This document shows positions 24,140-33,073 of a stretch of 64,000 nt of DNA, one piece after another. This stretch comes from Deltaproteobacteria bacterium (GTDB lineage: Bacteria > Desulfobacterota > Desulfuromonadia > Geobacterales > Geobacteraceae). The stretch spans positions 1 to 64,000 of the forward strand of contig JAJZUC010000002.1 in NCBI GenBank assembly GCA_021847245.1, in the 5' to 3' direction. Position 1 is the first letter of the stretch, and each line of letters starts with the position of its first letter. The position numbers and the translations under genes were made by a program. The notes beneath the pieces are model-generated. The model worked only from the letters and a program-made list of their open reading frames with translations, searched no databases and was not told the DNA's origin.

Positions 24140-25221
24140 GGCGACTCCTTCAGGTGCTGGACGAGGCGCGTCGCACTCCCCCGGGCATGAAACGCGAGGA
24201 GGAATTCCTTTGCCTCCCGGTAGGCCATGTCGAGGATCTGCCTGGCATTCTCTTCGGGGATCGCGTCGATCTCCGCCTTGAAGGGGCTGGTAGCGAACTT
24301 GATGTCCTTGCCGTTCTCCTTTGCCCAGCGGCGCATGGCATCCATGAGATCCAGAGGAAGCCCCGCGTGGGCCACGTTCTGCCAGAGGGTGCCGATATTC
24401 CCTTTGCGGATGCCGTAGTCCACGAGCTTGCCGACGATGCGCAGCGGCGTTCCGGTAATCCCGTGCTGGACGAGCCCCGAAAGGCCGTGTCGCGTTGCGG
24501 TCTCATGGATCTGGCGGGTTCGCTCAAGGTCGATCCTGACCATTTCGCCGTCGAGATAGTTTCCTCGCTTGGAACCGTTGTCGATGGCGAGGAGTTGGGG
24601 GTGGATCCCCCTGCCGGCGAGGCCGGTGAGGAATTCCTCGGTTTCCGCCACGGTGGTCAGGTTCGAGGTGACCCCCGCCGGTTTCACCTCCCCCAGTTCG
24701 ACTTCGAGGCCGTACCCCTCGGCAACTACCGCCCGGGCCAGGTCGGCCGTGATGGCGATGTTGTCCGCCAGGGGGGTGAACGACGCGTCGATGGCGAAGG
24801 AGGTATAGCCGGCGGAAAGCTGCGTGGCGATGAGGGCCCGGGCCCTCTCGATTTCGGCCGGATCGGTGGAAAGGACGGTGGTATGGTCACCGTGGATGAT
24901 GAACGGCTTCGAGAATCTGCACCGCTCTGCGTACTCTGCGACGGTCTCGAAAAAAAGCTCCGGGGTCTGCCCCGTGTAGCCGCCGTCGATCCCCCCTTCG
25001 GTGCGGGTCAGTTCGAAGGCGATTACGGCGTCGAGCTCCTCGGCGGCCTTCATAATGCCGGGGATCACGTGCCTGATGCGGGGGTTGCAGGCCATGAGGA
25101 TCATTTTTTCATGGCGGAGGGCGGAAAAGACATCCGCGCCGTTCAGCAGGCAGACGGCCGTGCGTGAGCCGAGCTTGCTCTTGATCCTGGCGGGAATGCG
25201 GTCGATAAGGGTCTGTGGCAT
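24130..25221 (-). CDS. Divergent class II (fructose-bisphosphate) aldolase family protein
   Basis: 363 residues, TIM barrel. The class II signature FAIDASFTPLADNIAITADLARAV and VELGEV is clear, IIHGDHTT gives the catalytic Asp and first zinc His, and LVQHGITGTPLRIVG carries the third zinc His. The usual G-x-x-H-G ligand segment is instead AIDNGSKRGNY, so one zinc His appears missing. It may be an aldolase with altered metal use or another reaction. It is the first gene of a run with rsmD and coaD. Confidence 0.75.
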   Translation of the reverse strand: MPQTLIDRIPARIKSKLGSRTAVCLLNGADVFSALRHEKMILMACNPRIRHVIPGIMKAAEELDAVIAFELTRTEGGIDGGYTGQTPELFFETVAEYAERCRFSKPFIIHGDHTTVLSTDPAEIERARALIATQLSAGYTSFAIDASFTPLADNIAITADLARAVVAEGYGLEVELGEVKPAGVTSNLTTVAETEEFLTGLAGRGIHPQLLAIDNGSKRGNYLDGEMVRIDLERTRQIHETATRHGLSGLVQHGITGTPLRIVGKLVDYGIRKGNIGTLWQNVAHAGLPLDLMDAMRRWAKENGKDIKFATSPFKAEIDAIPEENARQILDMAYREAKEFLLAFHARGSATRLVQHLKESPCA

Positions 25222-25322
25222 AACGTTGGTTCGCAGTCGTGTATACGGAGATTGGTTAATCTTAAAAAAGGCTTAAAAAACTAGCATGATACGTCAGTTC
25301 TAGTCAAGGACTACTTTTGTTG

Positions 25323-25351
25323 TTGACTCCCCCGGGAAGCGGAATTAGATT
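25323..25351 (+). promoter_or_regulatory. Sigma-70-type promoter of dgt
   Basis: TTGACT (25323-25328) and TAGATT (25346-25351) are spaced 17 bases apart. AGGAGG (25366-25371) follows, then the ATG at 25376, leaving a very short leader. Confidence 0.55.
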
Positions 25352-25375
25352 TGCCTCACCACGCAGGAGGAACCG

Positions 25376-26533
25376 ATGACGAACGGCGTCGATGAACAGA
25401 GTCTGGAACGACCCGACCTGGCGGTGTACGCGGCCCGCAGTGCGGCTTCCCGGGGGCGGAAGCACCGGGAGGATTTCCGCGACCATCGTCCCGCCTTCGA
25501 GCGGGACCGGGACCGGATCATCCATTGTGCGGCTTTTCGCCGTCTCGAATACAAAACCCAGGTCTTCGTCAACCACGAGGGAGACTACTACCGCACCCGG
25601 CTCACCCACTCGCTGGAGGTTGCCCAGATCGGCAAGGCGATCGCCCGGCGACTGAAGCTGAACGAGGAGCTGACCGAGGCCCTGGCCCTGGCGCACGACC
25701 TGGGGCATACCCCGTTCGGCCATACGGGCGAGGAGGTGCTGAACCGGCTGATGGAGGGGGCCGGCGGATTCGAGCACAACCTGCAGTCGTTCCGCGTGGT
25801 GGACGAGCTGGAGGAGCGCTATCCCGGCTTCAACGGGCTCAATCTCTCCTGGGAGGTCCGGGAGGGGATCGTCAAGCATTCATCCCCCTACGACCGCCCC
25901 TGCGGCGTCATCGACGAGTTCCTCCCCGGGGTCGTTCCGACCATGGAAGCCCAGATCATCAACTACGCCGACGAGATCGCCTACAATAACCACGACATCG
26001 ACGATGGTCTCAAGTCGGGGTACATCACCCTCGAACAGCTCCAGGAGGTGACGCTCTGGCGGGAGGTCTGGGAGAGGGTCGGAGCCGCCCACCCTGCGCT
26101 CGATCCGGAGAGGAAGAAATTTCAGACGATCAGTGCCCTGATCGGCCTCTTCATCAAGGACCTGACCGCGACGTCGCTGGCCAACATCCGGGGGTTCGGC
26201 ATCGAAACCCTCGAAGACCTGCGGCGGGTGAACCGTCCGGTGGTTGCCCTGAGCCCCGCGCTGGCCGGGAAAAACCGCTCCCTCAAACGGTTCCTGCTGG
26301 AGAACCTGTACCGGCACCACAAGGTCGAGCGGATGCGGGTGAAGGCGGAGCGCTATCTCACGCAGCTCTTCGAAAGCTATCTGAAACATCCCACCCTCCT
26401 GCCGCGCAAGTACCAGCAGAAGATGGAGATCCTCGGGCGGGAGCGGGTGGTATGCGACTACATCGCCGGCATGACCGACCGTTTTGCCCTCGACGAGTTC
26501 AAGCGACTGTTCGAGCCGTACGAGCGGGTGTGA
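25376..26533 (+). CDS. dgt: Deoxyguanosinetriphosphate triphosphohydrolase-like protein
   Basis: 385 residues, HD-domain metal-dependent dNTP triphosphohydrolase. The HD motif is complete: FRRLEYKTQVF, RLTHSLEVAQIG, ALAHDLGHTPFGHTGE, and a later YADEIAYNNHD. The length fits the shorter Dgt family that releases triphosphate from dNTPs. AGGAGG precedes the ATG. It stands alone. Confidence 0.92.
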   Translation: MTNGVDEQSLERPDLAVYAARSAASRGRKHREDFRDHRPAFERDRDRIIHCAAFRRLEYKTQVFVNHEGDYYRTRLTHSLEVAQIGKAIARRLKLNEELTEALALAHDLGHTPFGHTGEEVLNRLMEGAGGFEHNLQSFRVVDELEERYPGFNGLNLSWEVREGIVKHSSPYDRPCGVIDEFLPGVVPTMEAQIINYADEIAYNNHDIDDGLKSGYITLEQLQEVTLWREVWERVGAAHPALDPERKKFQTISALIGLFIKDLTATSLANIRGFGIETLEDLRRVNRPVVALSPALAGKNRSLKRFLLENLYRHHKVERMRVKAERYLTQLFESYLKHPTLLPRKYQQKMEILGRERVVCDYIAGMTDRFALDEFKRLFEPYERV

Positions 26534-26552
26534 TTGCCGCCAGCCGGGACTC

Positions 26553-26582
26553 TTGACTATCCCCTGGCGAATGGGTTATTAA
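26553..26582 (+). promoter_or_regulatory. Promoter of the riboswitch transcript
   Basis: TTGACT (26553-26558) and TATTAA (26577-26582), 18 bases apart, place the start point just before the GEMM aptamer. Confidence 0.5.
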
Positions 26583-26599
26583 GAGAGAAAAGCCGGTTT

Positions 26600-26686
26600 C
26601 GATAGACGATAATACTCAACCACCCGCGAGGGTGGGGCGGAAAGCCTACAGGGTCTCACGCAGACAGCCGGGTTGCCGAAATATCG
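26600..26686 (+). ncRNA. GEMM-I cyclic-dinucleotide riboswitch aptamer, GEMM-Ib type
   Basis: The layout matches GEMM-I: CGATA (26600-26604) closes with TATCG (26682-26686). CCACCC-GCGA-GGGTGG is the first hairpin with a GNRA loop, then GGCGGAAAGCCTA. GGGTCTC...GAC is the second hairpin, ending AGCCGGGTTGCCGAA with the receptor sequence. At the position equivalent to G20, which selects c-di-GMP, the base appears to be A (26614, in ATACTC). In Geobacter that change marks the GEMM-Ib class, which responds to 3',3'-cGAMP. Base numbering is by hand alignment. Confidence 0.85.
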
Positions 26687-26713
26687 ACGAGATATTGCGG
26701 TCCCGGCTTTTTT
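26666..26713 (+). terminator. Riboswitch expression-platform terminator
   Basis: AGCCGGG (26666-26672), part of the aptamer, pairs with CCCGGCT (26702-26708). Inside it CCGAAATATC pairs with GATATTGCGG, and TTTTTT (26708-26713) follows. Ligand binding would hold the 5' arm in the aptamer and prevent this hairpin, so the switch should be ON with ligand. Confidence 0.85.
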
Positions 26714-26772
26714 GCATTCCGGCTCCGTGCCGGTAGAATATCTGGAGCAGTTTCTCGAAAGGAGCAAAAATC

Positions 26773-27324
26773 ATGAAAAGAGCAGTCATGCTCGCCACGC
26801 TGTTGACGGTGTCAGCCTCCCCGGTGTTTGCCTCTGACGTCGGGTTCGACCTGAACGTCAACGTCGGCAACCGACCGCAGGTGGTCGTTCCGGCCCCGCC
26901 GGTCGCCGTCGCCTCGCCCCGGGTCGTGTTCGAGGAGCCGCCGGTGTTCATCGCCCCGCCCCGTCTCGGCTTCTACGTCGGGGTCGACATCCCCTACGAC
27001 ATCTTCTTCATCTCGGGCCGCTACTATCTTTACCAGGGGAACTCCTGGTATGTCGCCCCCAGCTACAACGGTCCCTGGGGGGTGGTCCGGTACCGGAGCT
27101 TGCCGCCGGGGCTGCGCAGGCACAGACTGGAGCGTATCCATTACTACCGGGATCACGAGTACCGGGTATACCGCGGAGACCACGAACACTACCGGGGCAG
27201 ATACTTCCGGCCCGAAAAGGAATGGAAGGAGCGCCGCAAGGAAGAGCACGAGCGGTGGAAGGAAGAGCGGAAGTGGGAGAAAGAGGAGCGAAAACACCGC
27301 GGAAGAGGGCACGGGGACGACTGA
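26773..27324 (+). CDS. Riboswitch-controlled secreted protein of unknown function
   Basis: 183 residues with a signal peptide (AVMLATLLTVSASPVFA). A Pro/Val-rich stretch (VVVPAPPVAVASPRVVFEEPPVFIAPPR) is followed by a GFYVGVDIPYDIFFISGRYYLYQGNSWYVAPSYNGPWGVV module seen in small envelope proteins. The last 70 residues are very rich in Arg, Glu, Lys and His, partly helical (KEWKERRKEEHERWKEERKWEKEERK). It is the sole gene behind the GEMM riboswitch, so it is likely an envelope or surface effector of cyclic-dinucleotide signalling. GAAAGGAGC precedes the ATG. Confidence 0.85.
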   Translation: MKRAVMLATLLTVSASPVFASDVGFDLNVNVGNRPQVVVPAPPVAVASPRVVFEEPPVFIAPPRLGFYVGVDIPYDIFFISGRYYLYQGNSWYVAPSYNGPWGVVRYRSLPPGLRRHRLERIHYYRDHEYRVYRGDHEHYRGRYFRPEKEWKERRKEEHERWKEERKWEKEERKHRGRGHGDD

Positions 27325-27356
27325 TCCCGGCGTCGATCGTGGAAATTCATCGAAAG

Positions 27357-27386
27357 AAAAAGGGGTCGTATCGGCGACCCCTTTTT
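27357..27386. terminator. Bidirectional terminator between the riboswitch gene and yhbY
   Basis: AAAAAGGGGTCG (27357-27368) pairs with CGACCCCTTTTT (27375-27386) around a six-base loop; T runs serve both directions. Confidence 0.88.
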
Positions 27387-27424
27387 CTCTTGCGAGACCG
27401 TTCTGTGACAATGCGGGGCCGGTA

Positions 27425-27721
27425 TTACTTCCCGCGGGGGAGGGTGATCTTCGGCTCCTTTGCCGGACGGTAGAGCAGAAAAGTCCGCCCGAGCACCTGC
27501 GCCACATCGGCGCCGCAGGCGGCGGCAAGCTCTTCGGCGACATCGTGGCGGTCCATGAGGCAGCTTTCGAGAATCTTTACCTTGATGAGTTCGTGATGCG
27601 CGAGCGCTTCGTCGGTTTCCCGCGTGAGCGATTCCGAGATGTCGGCTTTTCCGACGGTTATTACGGGATTGAGCGCGTGCCCCAACCCACGGAGAAAACG
27701 TTTCTGTTTTCCAGTCAGCAT
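27425..27721 (-). CDS. yhbY: YhbY/CRS1-type RNA-binding protein
   Basis: 98 residues, CRM domain, which binds pre-50S ribosomes in E. coli. LTGKQKRFLRGLGHALNPVITVGKADIS is the conserved first half with the GxxG-like loop, and HELIKVKIL continues it. ATG 27721 follows AAAAGGA at good spacing and gives the usual family length; an upstream ATG (27739) has no binding site. Confidence 0.92.
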   Translation of the reverse strand: MLTGKQKRFLRGLGHALNPVITVGKADISESLTRETDEALAHHELIKVKILESCLMDRHDVAEELAAACGADVAQVLGRTFLLYRPAKEPKITLPRGK

Positions 27722-27811
27722 GTACCGGTTCCTTTTCATGAATTTTCTGATGCCGCTGCTGCTATAGCACGAAATAGCCCGAAAGGAAAGGCCATCTCCG
27801 CGCAGCGGCGG

Positions 27812-28129
27812 CTATCTGCCGCTGACCGGCTGCACCTGCTGGAGATATTCGATCAGGAGGTCGATGAACTTTGAAATCCTGCGCCAGTTACTCGTGAGCG
27901 CCGCACGCTCCAGCCGGATGCCGATGCCGGTCACGGCGTTGAAGCCGAAGGTGGTGCCGGCCCCCTTGAGATTGTGGGCGATCTTGCGGATGAGGCCGGA
28001 ATCTTCATGGGCGAGGGCGTCCTGAAGCGACGCCACGTCCTGCCAGCGATACTCGAAAAACGTCGGCACGATCTCCATGAGTTCAGGGTCTACGGAAACG
28101 GTATGTCTTTTCTGCCTTGTCTGGTCCAT
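27812..28129 (-). CDS. Histidine phosphotransfer (Hpt) protein
   Basis: 105 residues. The Hpt helix carrying the phospho-accepting His is IRKIAHNLKGAGTTFGF. It lies 17 bases after the hybrid kinase gene, which has a receiver but no Hpt of its own. The two likely form a phosphorelay. Confidence 0.87.
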   Translation of the reverse strand: MDQTRQKRHTVSVDPELMEIVPTFFEYRWQDVASLQDALAHEDSGLIRKIAHNLKGAGTTFGFNAVTGIGIRLERAALTSNWRRISKFIDLLIEYLQQVQPVSGR

Positions 28130-28146
28130 GTGTCACGCTCCCTGAT

Positions 28147-29430
28147 TCATGCGCCGACATGGGCGGCAACGGTGCGCAGGAGGGTTTCCTTTCTGATCGG
28201 CTTGGCAAGGTGGGCCGTACAGCCCGCTTCGCGGCACTGGCGGTGACCGTTTCGCTCCGCATGGGCCGTGAGAGCCAGGATGGGGACCGGCCCGGTGCCG
28301 TGCGCCCGCTCCCACGCCCTGATCTGCCTGGTGGCCGCATATCCGTCCAGATCGGGCATCTGCATGTCCATCAGCACGATGTCGAAGCTGCCGGAGATGA
28401 ACTTATCGACCGCCTGTCTGCCATCCGCAACCGCCTCGACCAGATGGCCCGACGAGGTGAGGAAGACCGTGATGAGCCGGCGGATATCCGCCGTGTCCTC
28501 GGCCAGGAGAACGCGGAGCCTGCGGCCGGGGGAGCCGCTCGGAGCGGGGGACGCCGCCGGTTCCCCTGCCGCCGGGGGGGAGGGAGCTCCGAAGGGGATC
28601 GAGAAGGTAAAGCGGGTCCCTTTCCCTTCTTCGCTTTCAACCTCGACGGACCCGTTCATGAGTTCAATCAGCTTTCGCGCTATGGCAAGCCCCAGTCCCG
28701 TCCCCCCCGCCGATCCCGCGGAAGGACCGTGAAGCTGGGCGAACGGCTCGAAGATCTCGTCGAGCTTTGCTCCGGGGATACCGATGCCGGTATCGGCCAC
28801 CGAGAAGCGCAGGGTGGTTTCCGGCCCCGGAGCAGAGTCGTCCCGCGCTACGGAAATCGTGATCGTCCCCTTGCGGGTGAACTTGATGGCATTGCCCGCC
28901 AGGTTTACAAGCACCTGCTGGAGGCGGCGCACGTCGCCGAGGACGAACCCGGGGAGGTCCGGTGCGGCCTGCAGTTCCAGCGACAGCCCCTTGCTCCGGG
29001 CAAGACCGCCGAGCATCTCCCCGGTGCTCCCGAGAAGCTCGGCCGGGGAGAAGAGGGACAGTTCGAGGGGGAGGCGCCCGGCGTCCATCCGGGCACTGTC
29101 GAGGATGTCGTTGACGAAGGAGAGGAGCAGCGTGTTTGCCTGCCGGCACTGCGATACGCATTTGCGTTGCCGCGATGAGAGAGGGGTCTCTCCGATGAGT
29201 TCCAGGGCGCCGCTGAGGACCTGAAGCTGCGTCCGCATTTCATGGCTTGCGTGGGCGAGGAGCTCACCCCGTGCCTTGGCCGCCTCCGAGGCTTCGGCCA
29301 GCGACTGCCGCAGCATCTCTTCGGTTCTTGCCCTTCTTGCTGCTTCTTCCCTGAGCTCGCAAATCAGGCGCTTCAGCTCAGCGGCGCTGTCGGGAAGGGG
29401 ATGTGACGGATGGGAGCAGGAAATGGTCAT
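28147..29430 (-). CDS. Hybrid sensor histidine kinase with C-terminal receiver
   Basis: 427 residues, no membrane segment, so cytoplasmic. A coiled coil (about residues 15-55) leads into the HisKA box (HASHEMRTQLQVLSGALELI), then the HATPase boxes N (NLAGNAIKFT), G1 (DTGIGIP) and G2 (GGTGLGLAIARKLIE). A Pro/Ala linker leads to a receiver (LLAEDTADIRRL, IVLMDMQMPDLDG, KPI). It has no recognisable sensory domain and may sense through partners. It is co-transcribed with the Hpt gene. Confidence 0.9.
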   Translation of the reverse strand: MTISCSHPSHPLPDSAAELKRLICELREEAARRARTEEMLRQSLAEASEAAKARGELLAHASHEMRTQLQVLSGALELIGETPLSSRQRKCVSQCRQANTLLLSFVNDILDSARMDAGRLPLELSLFSPAELLGSTGEMLGGLARSKGLSLELQAAPDLPGFVLGDVRRLQQVLVNLAGNAIKFTRKGTITISVARDDSAPGPETTLRFSVADTGIGIPGAKLDEIFEPFAQLHGPSAGSAGGTGLGLAIARKLIELMNGSVEVESEEGKGTRFTFSIPFGAPSPPAAGEPAASPAPSGSPGRRLRVLLAEDTADIRRLITVFLTSSGHLVEAVADGRQAVDKFISGSFDIVLMDMQMPDLDGYAATRQIRAWERAHGTGPVPILALTAHAERNGHRQCREAGCTAHLAKPIRKETLLRTVAAHVGA

Positions 29431-29756
29431 GGTGTGTGCTCTGTTTCCGGTGCGCGATGCTGATCCCTGCTGGTCCGGGACCGGATGTGTCGGTCTTCCT
29501 CGGTGAAGATGTTACCGGCCTGAAATGATTAGAAAGTTGTATACCACAGCTGCGGCAGGTCGGCAACGATTAAATTTGAATTATTTAATGGCATGTCTCT
29601 TGTAGGGAGGGGCGGGAGAAATCCCTTTACAACCTCCCGGAATATCAGATATGCTTTTTCGGTTAAACCGATACGAAGAGGCGGCCCGTCTGATGTTGCG
29701 CTGGTGTGCGAGGCGCCCGGGTGATGCCCTTTGTACGTTCAGGAAAACGGGTGTCT
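29431..29756. other. Intergenic region upstream of lepA
   Basis: About 325 bases between the divergently transcribed kinase and lepA. It holds a GGGAGG/CCTCCC dyad (about 29604-29637) and a probable lepA promoter (see separate entry). I see no gene in it. Confidence 0.5.
29626..29655 (+). promoter_or_regulatory. Possible promoter of lepA-lepB
   Basis: TTTACA (29626-29631) and TATGCT (29650-29655) are 18 bases apart, about 100 bases before the lepA start. Confidence 0.45.
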
Positions 29757-31559
29757 ATGAAGATTGAAAATATCCGCAACTTCTCCATCATTGCCCATAT
29801 CGACCACGGCAAGTCGACCCTTGCCGATCGCCTTCTCGAGTATACCGGGGCACTGTCCGAGCGGGAGATGCAGGACCAGTTCCTCGACAAGATGGATCTG
29901 GAACGCGAACGGGGGATCACCATCAAGGCCCAGACCGTCCGGCTCAACTACCGGGCCGACGACGGCAGGGACTACATCCTTAACCTCATCGACACCCCCG
30001 GCCACGTCGACTTCACCTACGAGGTGTCGCGCTCCCTGGCGGCCTGCGAGGGGGGACTCCTCGTGGTCGACGCCTCCCAGGGGGTCGAGGCCCAGACCCT
30101 GGCCAACGTCTATCTCGCCATCGACAACAACCTGGAGGTCTTCCCGGTTCTGAACAAGATCGATCTGCCGGCCGCCGAACCCGAGCGGGTCAAGCACGAG
30201 ATCGAGGAGATCATCGGGCTCGATGCCCATGACGCGGTGCTGGCGAGCGCCAAGGAAGGGATCGGCACCCGGGAGATCCTGGAGGAGATCGTCAAGAAGA
30301 TCCCCCCTCCCGAGGGAGATCCGGCAAAGCCGCTGAAGGCGCTTCTCTTCGACTCGTGGTACGACCAGTACCAGGGGGTCATCATCCTCGTGCGGGTTGT
30401 GGACGGCACTCTCAAGAAGGGGGACAAGATCCTCCTCATGTCGACCGGCCGGAGCTACGAAGCGCTCAAGATCGGCGTCTTCGCTCCCGTCATGCGGGAG
30501 GTCCCCTCGCTCTCGGTGGGGGAGGTCGGCTTCATCATCGCCGGCATCAAGGAGGTGCGGGACGCCAAGGTCGGCGACACCGTCACCCTGTTCCACAATC
30601 AGTGCGCCGCGCCGCTCTCCGGCTTCAAGGAAGTGAAGCCGATGGTCTTCTCGGGGCTCTATCCCATCGACACGACCCAGTACGAGCAGCTGCGCGACGC
30701 CCTGGCAAAGCTCAAGCTGAATGATTCCTCCTTCTCCTACGAGCCCGAAACGTCCCTCGCCCTCGGCTTCGGCTTCCGGTGCGGCTTTCTGGGGCTGCTC
30801 CACATGGAGATCATCCAGGAGCGGCTGGAGCGGGAGTTCAACCTCGACCTCATCACCACGGCGCCGACGGTCGTCTACAAAGTCCACCGCCTCAAGGGGG
30901 ACGTGATCACCATCGAGAGCGCCAACCAGCTCCCCCCCACCCAGGAGATCGACTACGTCGAGGAGCCGTTCATTCTCGCCTCCATCCACACCCCCAACGA
31001 GTTCGTCGGCGGCATCCTGGCGCTGTGCGAGGAGAAGCGCGGGGTACAGCGCGAAATCAAGTACCTGACCCCAACGCGGGTCATGATTATCTACGAGCTT
31101 CCCCTCAACGAGGTGGTCCTCGACTTCTACGACCGTCTCAAGTCGATCACCAAGGGGTACGCGTCCCTGGACTACGAGCACCTTGATTACCGCCGCAGCG
31201 ACCTGGTCCGGATGAACATCCTCATCAACGGTGAAACCGTCGACGCCCTGTCGCTCATCATCCACCGGGACAAGGCCTACTACCGGGGGCGCGACCTCGT
31301 CTCCAAGATGAAGGAGCTGATCCCCCGCCAGATGTTCGAAGTGGCGATCCAGGCGGCCATCGGTACCAAGATCATCGCCCGCGAGACCGTCAAGGCACTC
31401 CGCAAGGACGTTCTCGCCAAGTGTTACGGCGGCGACATCACCCGCAAGCGCAAGCTTCTCGAAAAGCAGAAGGAAGGGAAGAAGCGGATGAAGAACGTCG
31501 GGAACGTCGAGCTGCCCCAGGAGGCGTTTCTCGCCATCCTCAAGGTGGAAGACAAGTAG
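29757..31559 (+). CDS. lepA: Elongation factor 4 (LepA)
   Basis: 600 residues, normal for LepA, a ribosome-associated GTPase that acts on stalled or early translation complexes. G1 is [19 protein letters not shown], followed by [17 protein letters not shown]3 [13 protein letters not shown]4 [13 protein letters not shown] and the LepA-specific C-terminal domain ending [28 protein letters not shown] 29757 fits the family N-terminus ([18 protein letters not shown]) behind AGGA. lepB follows 30 bases later. Confidence 0.97.
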   Translation: MKIENIRNFSIIAHIDHGKSTLADRLLEYTGALSEREMQDQFLDKMDLERERGITIKAQTVRLNYRADDGRDYILNLIDTPGHVDFTYEVSRSLAACEGGLLVVDASQGVEAQTLANVYLAIDNNLEVFPVLNKIDLPAAEPERVKHEIEEIIGLDAHDAVLASAKEGIGTREILEEIVKKIPPPEGDPAKPLKALLFDSWYDQYQGVIILVRVVDGTLKKGDKILLMSTGRSYEALKIGVFAPVMREVPSLSVGEVGFIIAGIKEVRDAKVGDTVTLFHNQCAAPLSGFKEVKPMVFSGLYPIDTTQYEQLRDALAKLKLNDSSFSYEPETSLALGFGFRCGFLGLLHMEIIQERLEREFNLDLITTAPTVVYKVHRLKGDVITIESANQLPPTQEIDYVEEPFILASIHTPNEFVGGILALCEEKRGVQREIKYLTPTRVMIIYELPLNEVVLDFYDRLKSITKGYASLDYEHLDYRRSDLVRMNILINGETVDALSLIIHRDKAYYRGRDLVSKMKELIPRQMFEVAIQAAIGTKIIARETVKALRKDVLAKCYGGDITRKRKLLEKQKEGKKRMKNVGNVELPQEAFLAILKVEDK

Positions 31560-31589
31560 CGTCCCATTTCCAGCGCAAAGGACCAGACT

Positions 31590-32273
31590 ATGGATTACAA
31601 GGATTTCCAGCACGGACCGGACGGCACCATGGAGAGTGGCGCTGCGCCGGCGGAGCAGCAGCCGGTGAAGAGGAAGCATGTCGTCCGGGAGTATGCCGAG
31701 TCGATCATCATCGCCGTCATCCTCGCCCTTTTCATCAGGACGTTCATCGTCCAGGCATTCAAGATTCCCTCCGGTTCCATGGAGGATACCCTCGCCATCG
31801 GCGATCACATTCTCGTCAACAAGTTCATCTACGGCACCAAGATTCCCTTCGTCGACGGCCGCTTTCTCAAGATCCGCAACCCGGAGCGGGGCGACGTGAT
31901 CGTGTTCGAGTACCCCGAGGACCCGAGCAAGGATTTCATCAAGCGGGTGATCGGGCTTCCCGGTGACAAGGTCCAGGTGATCAACAAGCGGGTCTACGTC
32001 AACGACAAGCCGTACGTCATTCCCCAGGAGGTCCACAAGGAGAATGATCTCATCCCCGCGGCCCAGAATCCCCGGGACAATTTCGGTCCGTTCATGGTTC
32101 CCCCCAATTCCTACTTCATGATGGGGGACAACCGCGACCGCTCCTACGACAGCCGCTTCTGGGGGGTCGTGAAGAACAGCCAGATCAAGGGACTCGCCTT
32201 CATCAAGTACTGGTCGTGGGACCGCGACAACTTTAGCGTGCGCTGGAGAAGCATCGGCACCCTGATCCACTGA
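31590..32273 (+). CDS. lepB: Signal peptidase I
   Basis: 227 residues. One N-terminal membrane helix (SIIIAVILALFIRTFIV) leads to the Ser of the Ser-Lys dyad in IPSGSMEDTL and the Lys in FIKRVIGLPGDKV; MMGDNRDRSYDSRFWG is the conserved box E. It removes signal peptides of exported proteins at the outer face of the inner membrane. Its last codons lie in a short tandem duplication (32261-32296). Confidence 0.96.
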   Translation: MDYKDFQHGPDGTMESGAAPAEQQPVKRKHVVREYAESIIIAVILALFIRTFIVQAFKIPSGSMEDTLAIGDHILVNKFIYGTKIPFVDGRFLKIRNPERGDVIVFEYPEDPSKDFIKRVIGLPGDKVQVINKRVYVNDKPYVIPQEVHKENDLIPAAQNPRDNFGPFMVPPNSYFMMGDNRDRSYDSRFWGVVKNSQIKGLAFIKYWSWDRDNFSVRWRSIGTLIH

Positions 32274-32296
32274 GTACCCCTGATCCACTGAATACG
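32261..32296. repeat. 18-bp tandem duplication across the lepB stop codon
   Basis: CCTGATCCACTGAGTACC (32261-32278) is followed at once by CCTGATCCACTGAATACG (32279-32296), two mismatches. The first copy contains the lepB stop; the second duplicates the end of the gene. Confidence 0.85.
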
Positions 32297-32299
32297 TTC

Positions 32300-32329
32300 T
32301 TGACACCGTCCCCCACCCGGTGATACGGT
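32300..32329 (+). promoter_or_regulatory. Promoter of the pyr operon
   Basis: TTGACA (32300-32305) is a perfect -35, with TACGGT (32324-32329) 18 bases on as a weak -10. It precedes the PyrR attenuator. Confidence 0.5.
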
Positions 32330-32356
32330 ACGAGAAATTTACCCCGGCCTTTTAAA

Positions 32357-32374
32357 TTAACCCCGTGAGGTTAG
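32357..32374 (+). promoter_or_regulatory. PyrR-binding loop of the pyr attenuator
   Basis: AACC-CCGTGA-GGTT (32359-32372) forms a hairpin whose loop and 3' side (CCGTGAGG) match the PyrR RNA-binding consensus (CCnGnGAGG). With UMP bound, PyrR would hold this hairpin and favour the downstream terminator. Confidence 0.75.
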
Positions 32375-32416
32375 AAAAGGTGTTTGTGACAGACTCGAAG
32401 AACCGCAGTCTTATCC

Positions 32417-32452
32417 GAGCCTTTTCGCCCTTTGTGCGGAAGGGCTCTTTTT
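32417..32452 (+). terminator. pyr operon attenuator terminator
   Basis: GAGCC (32417-32421) with TTTCGC pairs with GCGGAA and GGCTC (to 32447), followed by TTTTT. It stands between the PyrR-binding loop and pyrR. Confidence 0.82.
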
Positions 32453-32472
32453 GCGCCCGCCGCCGGGGGTGA

Positions 32473-33045
<573 letters not shown>

Positions 33046-33073
33046 CTGTGCATCTGATCTTAAGGGGGGAAAG

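Noticed and set aside
29589-29605. Sigma-54-like TGGCATGTCTCTTGTA upstream of lepA
   Set aside because: The -12 GC is GT, and a sigma-70-type promoter lies nearby; lepA is a housekeeping gene.
29739-32306. 855-codon ORF opposite lepA-lepB
   Set aside because: Shadow of two highly conserved genes.
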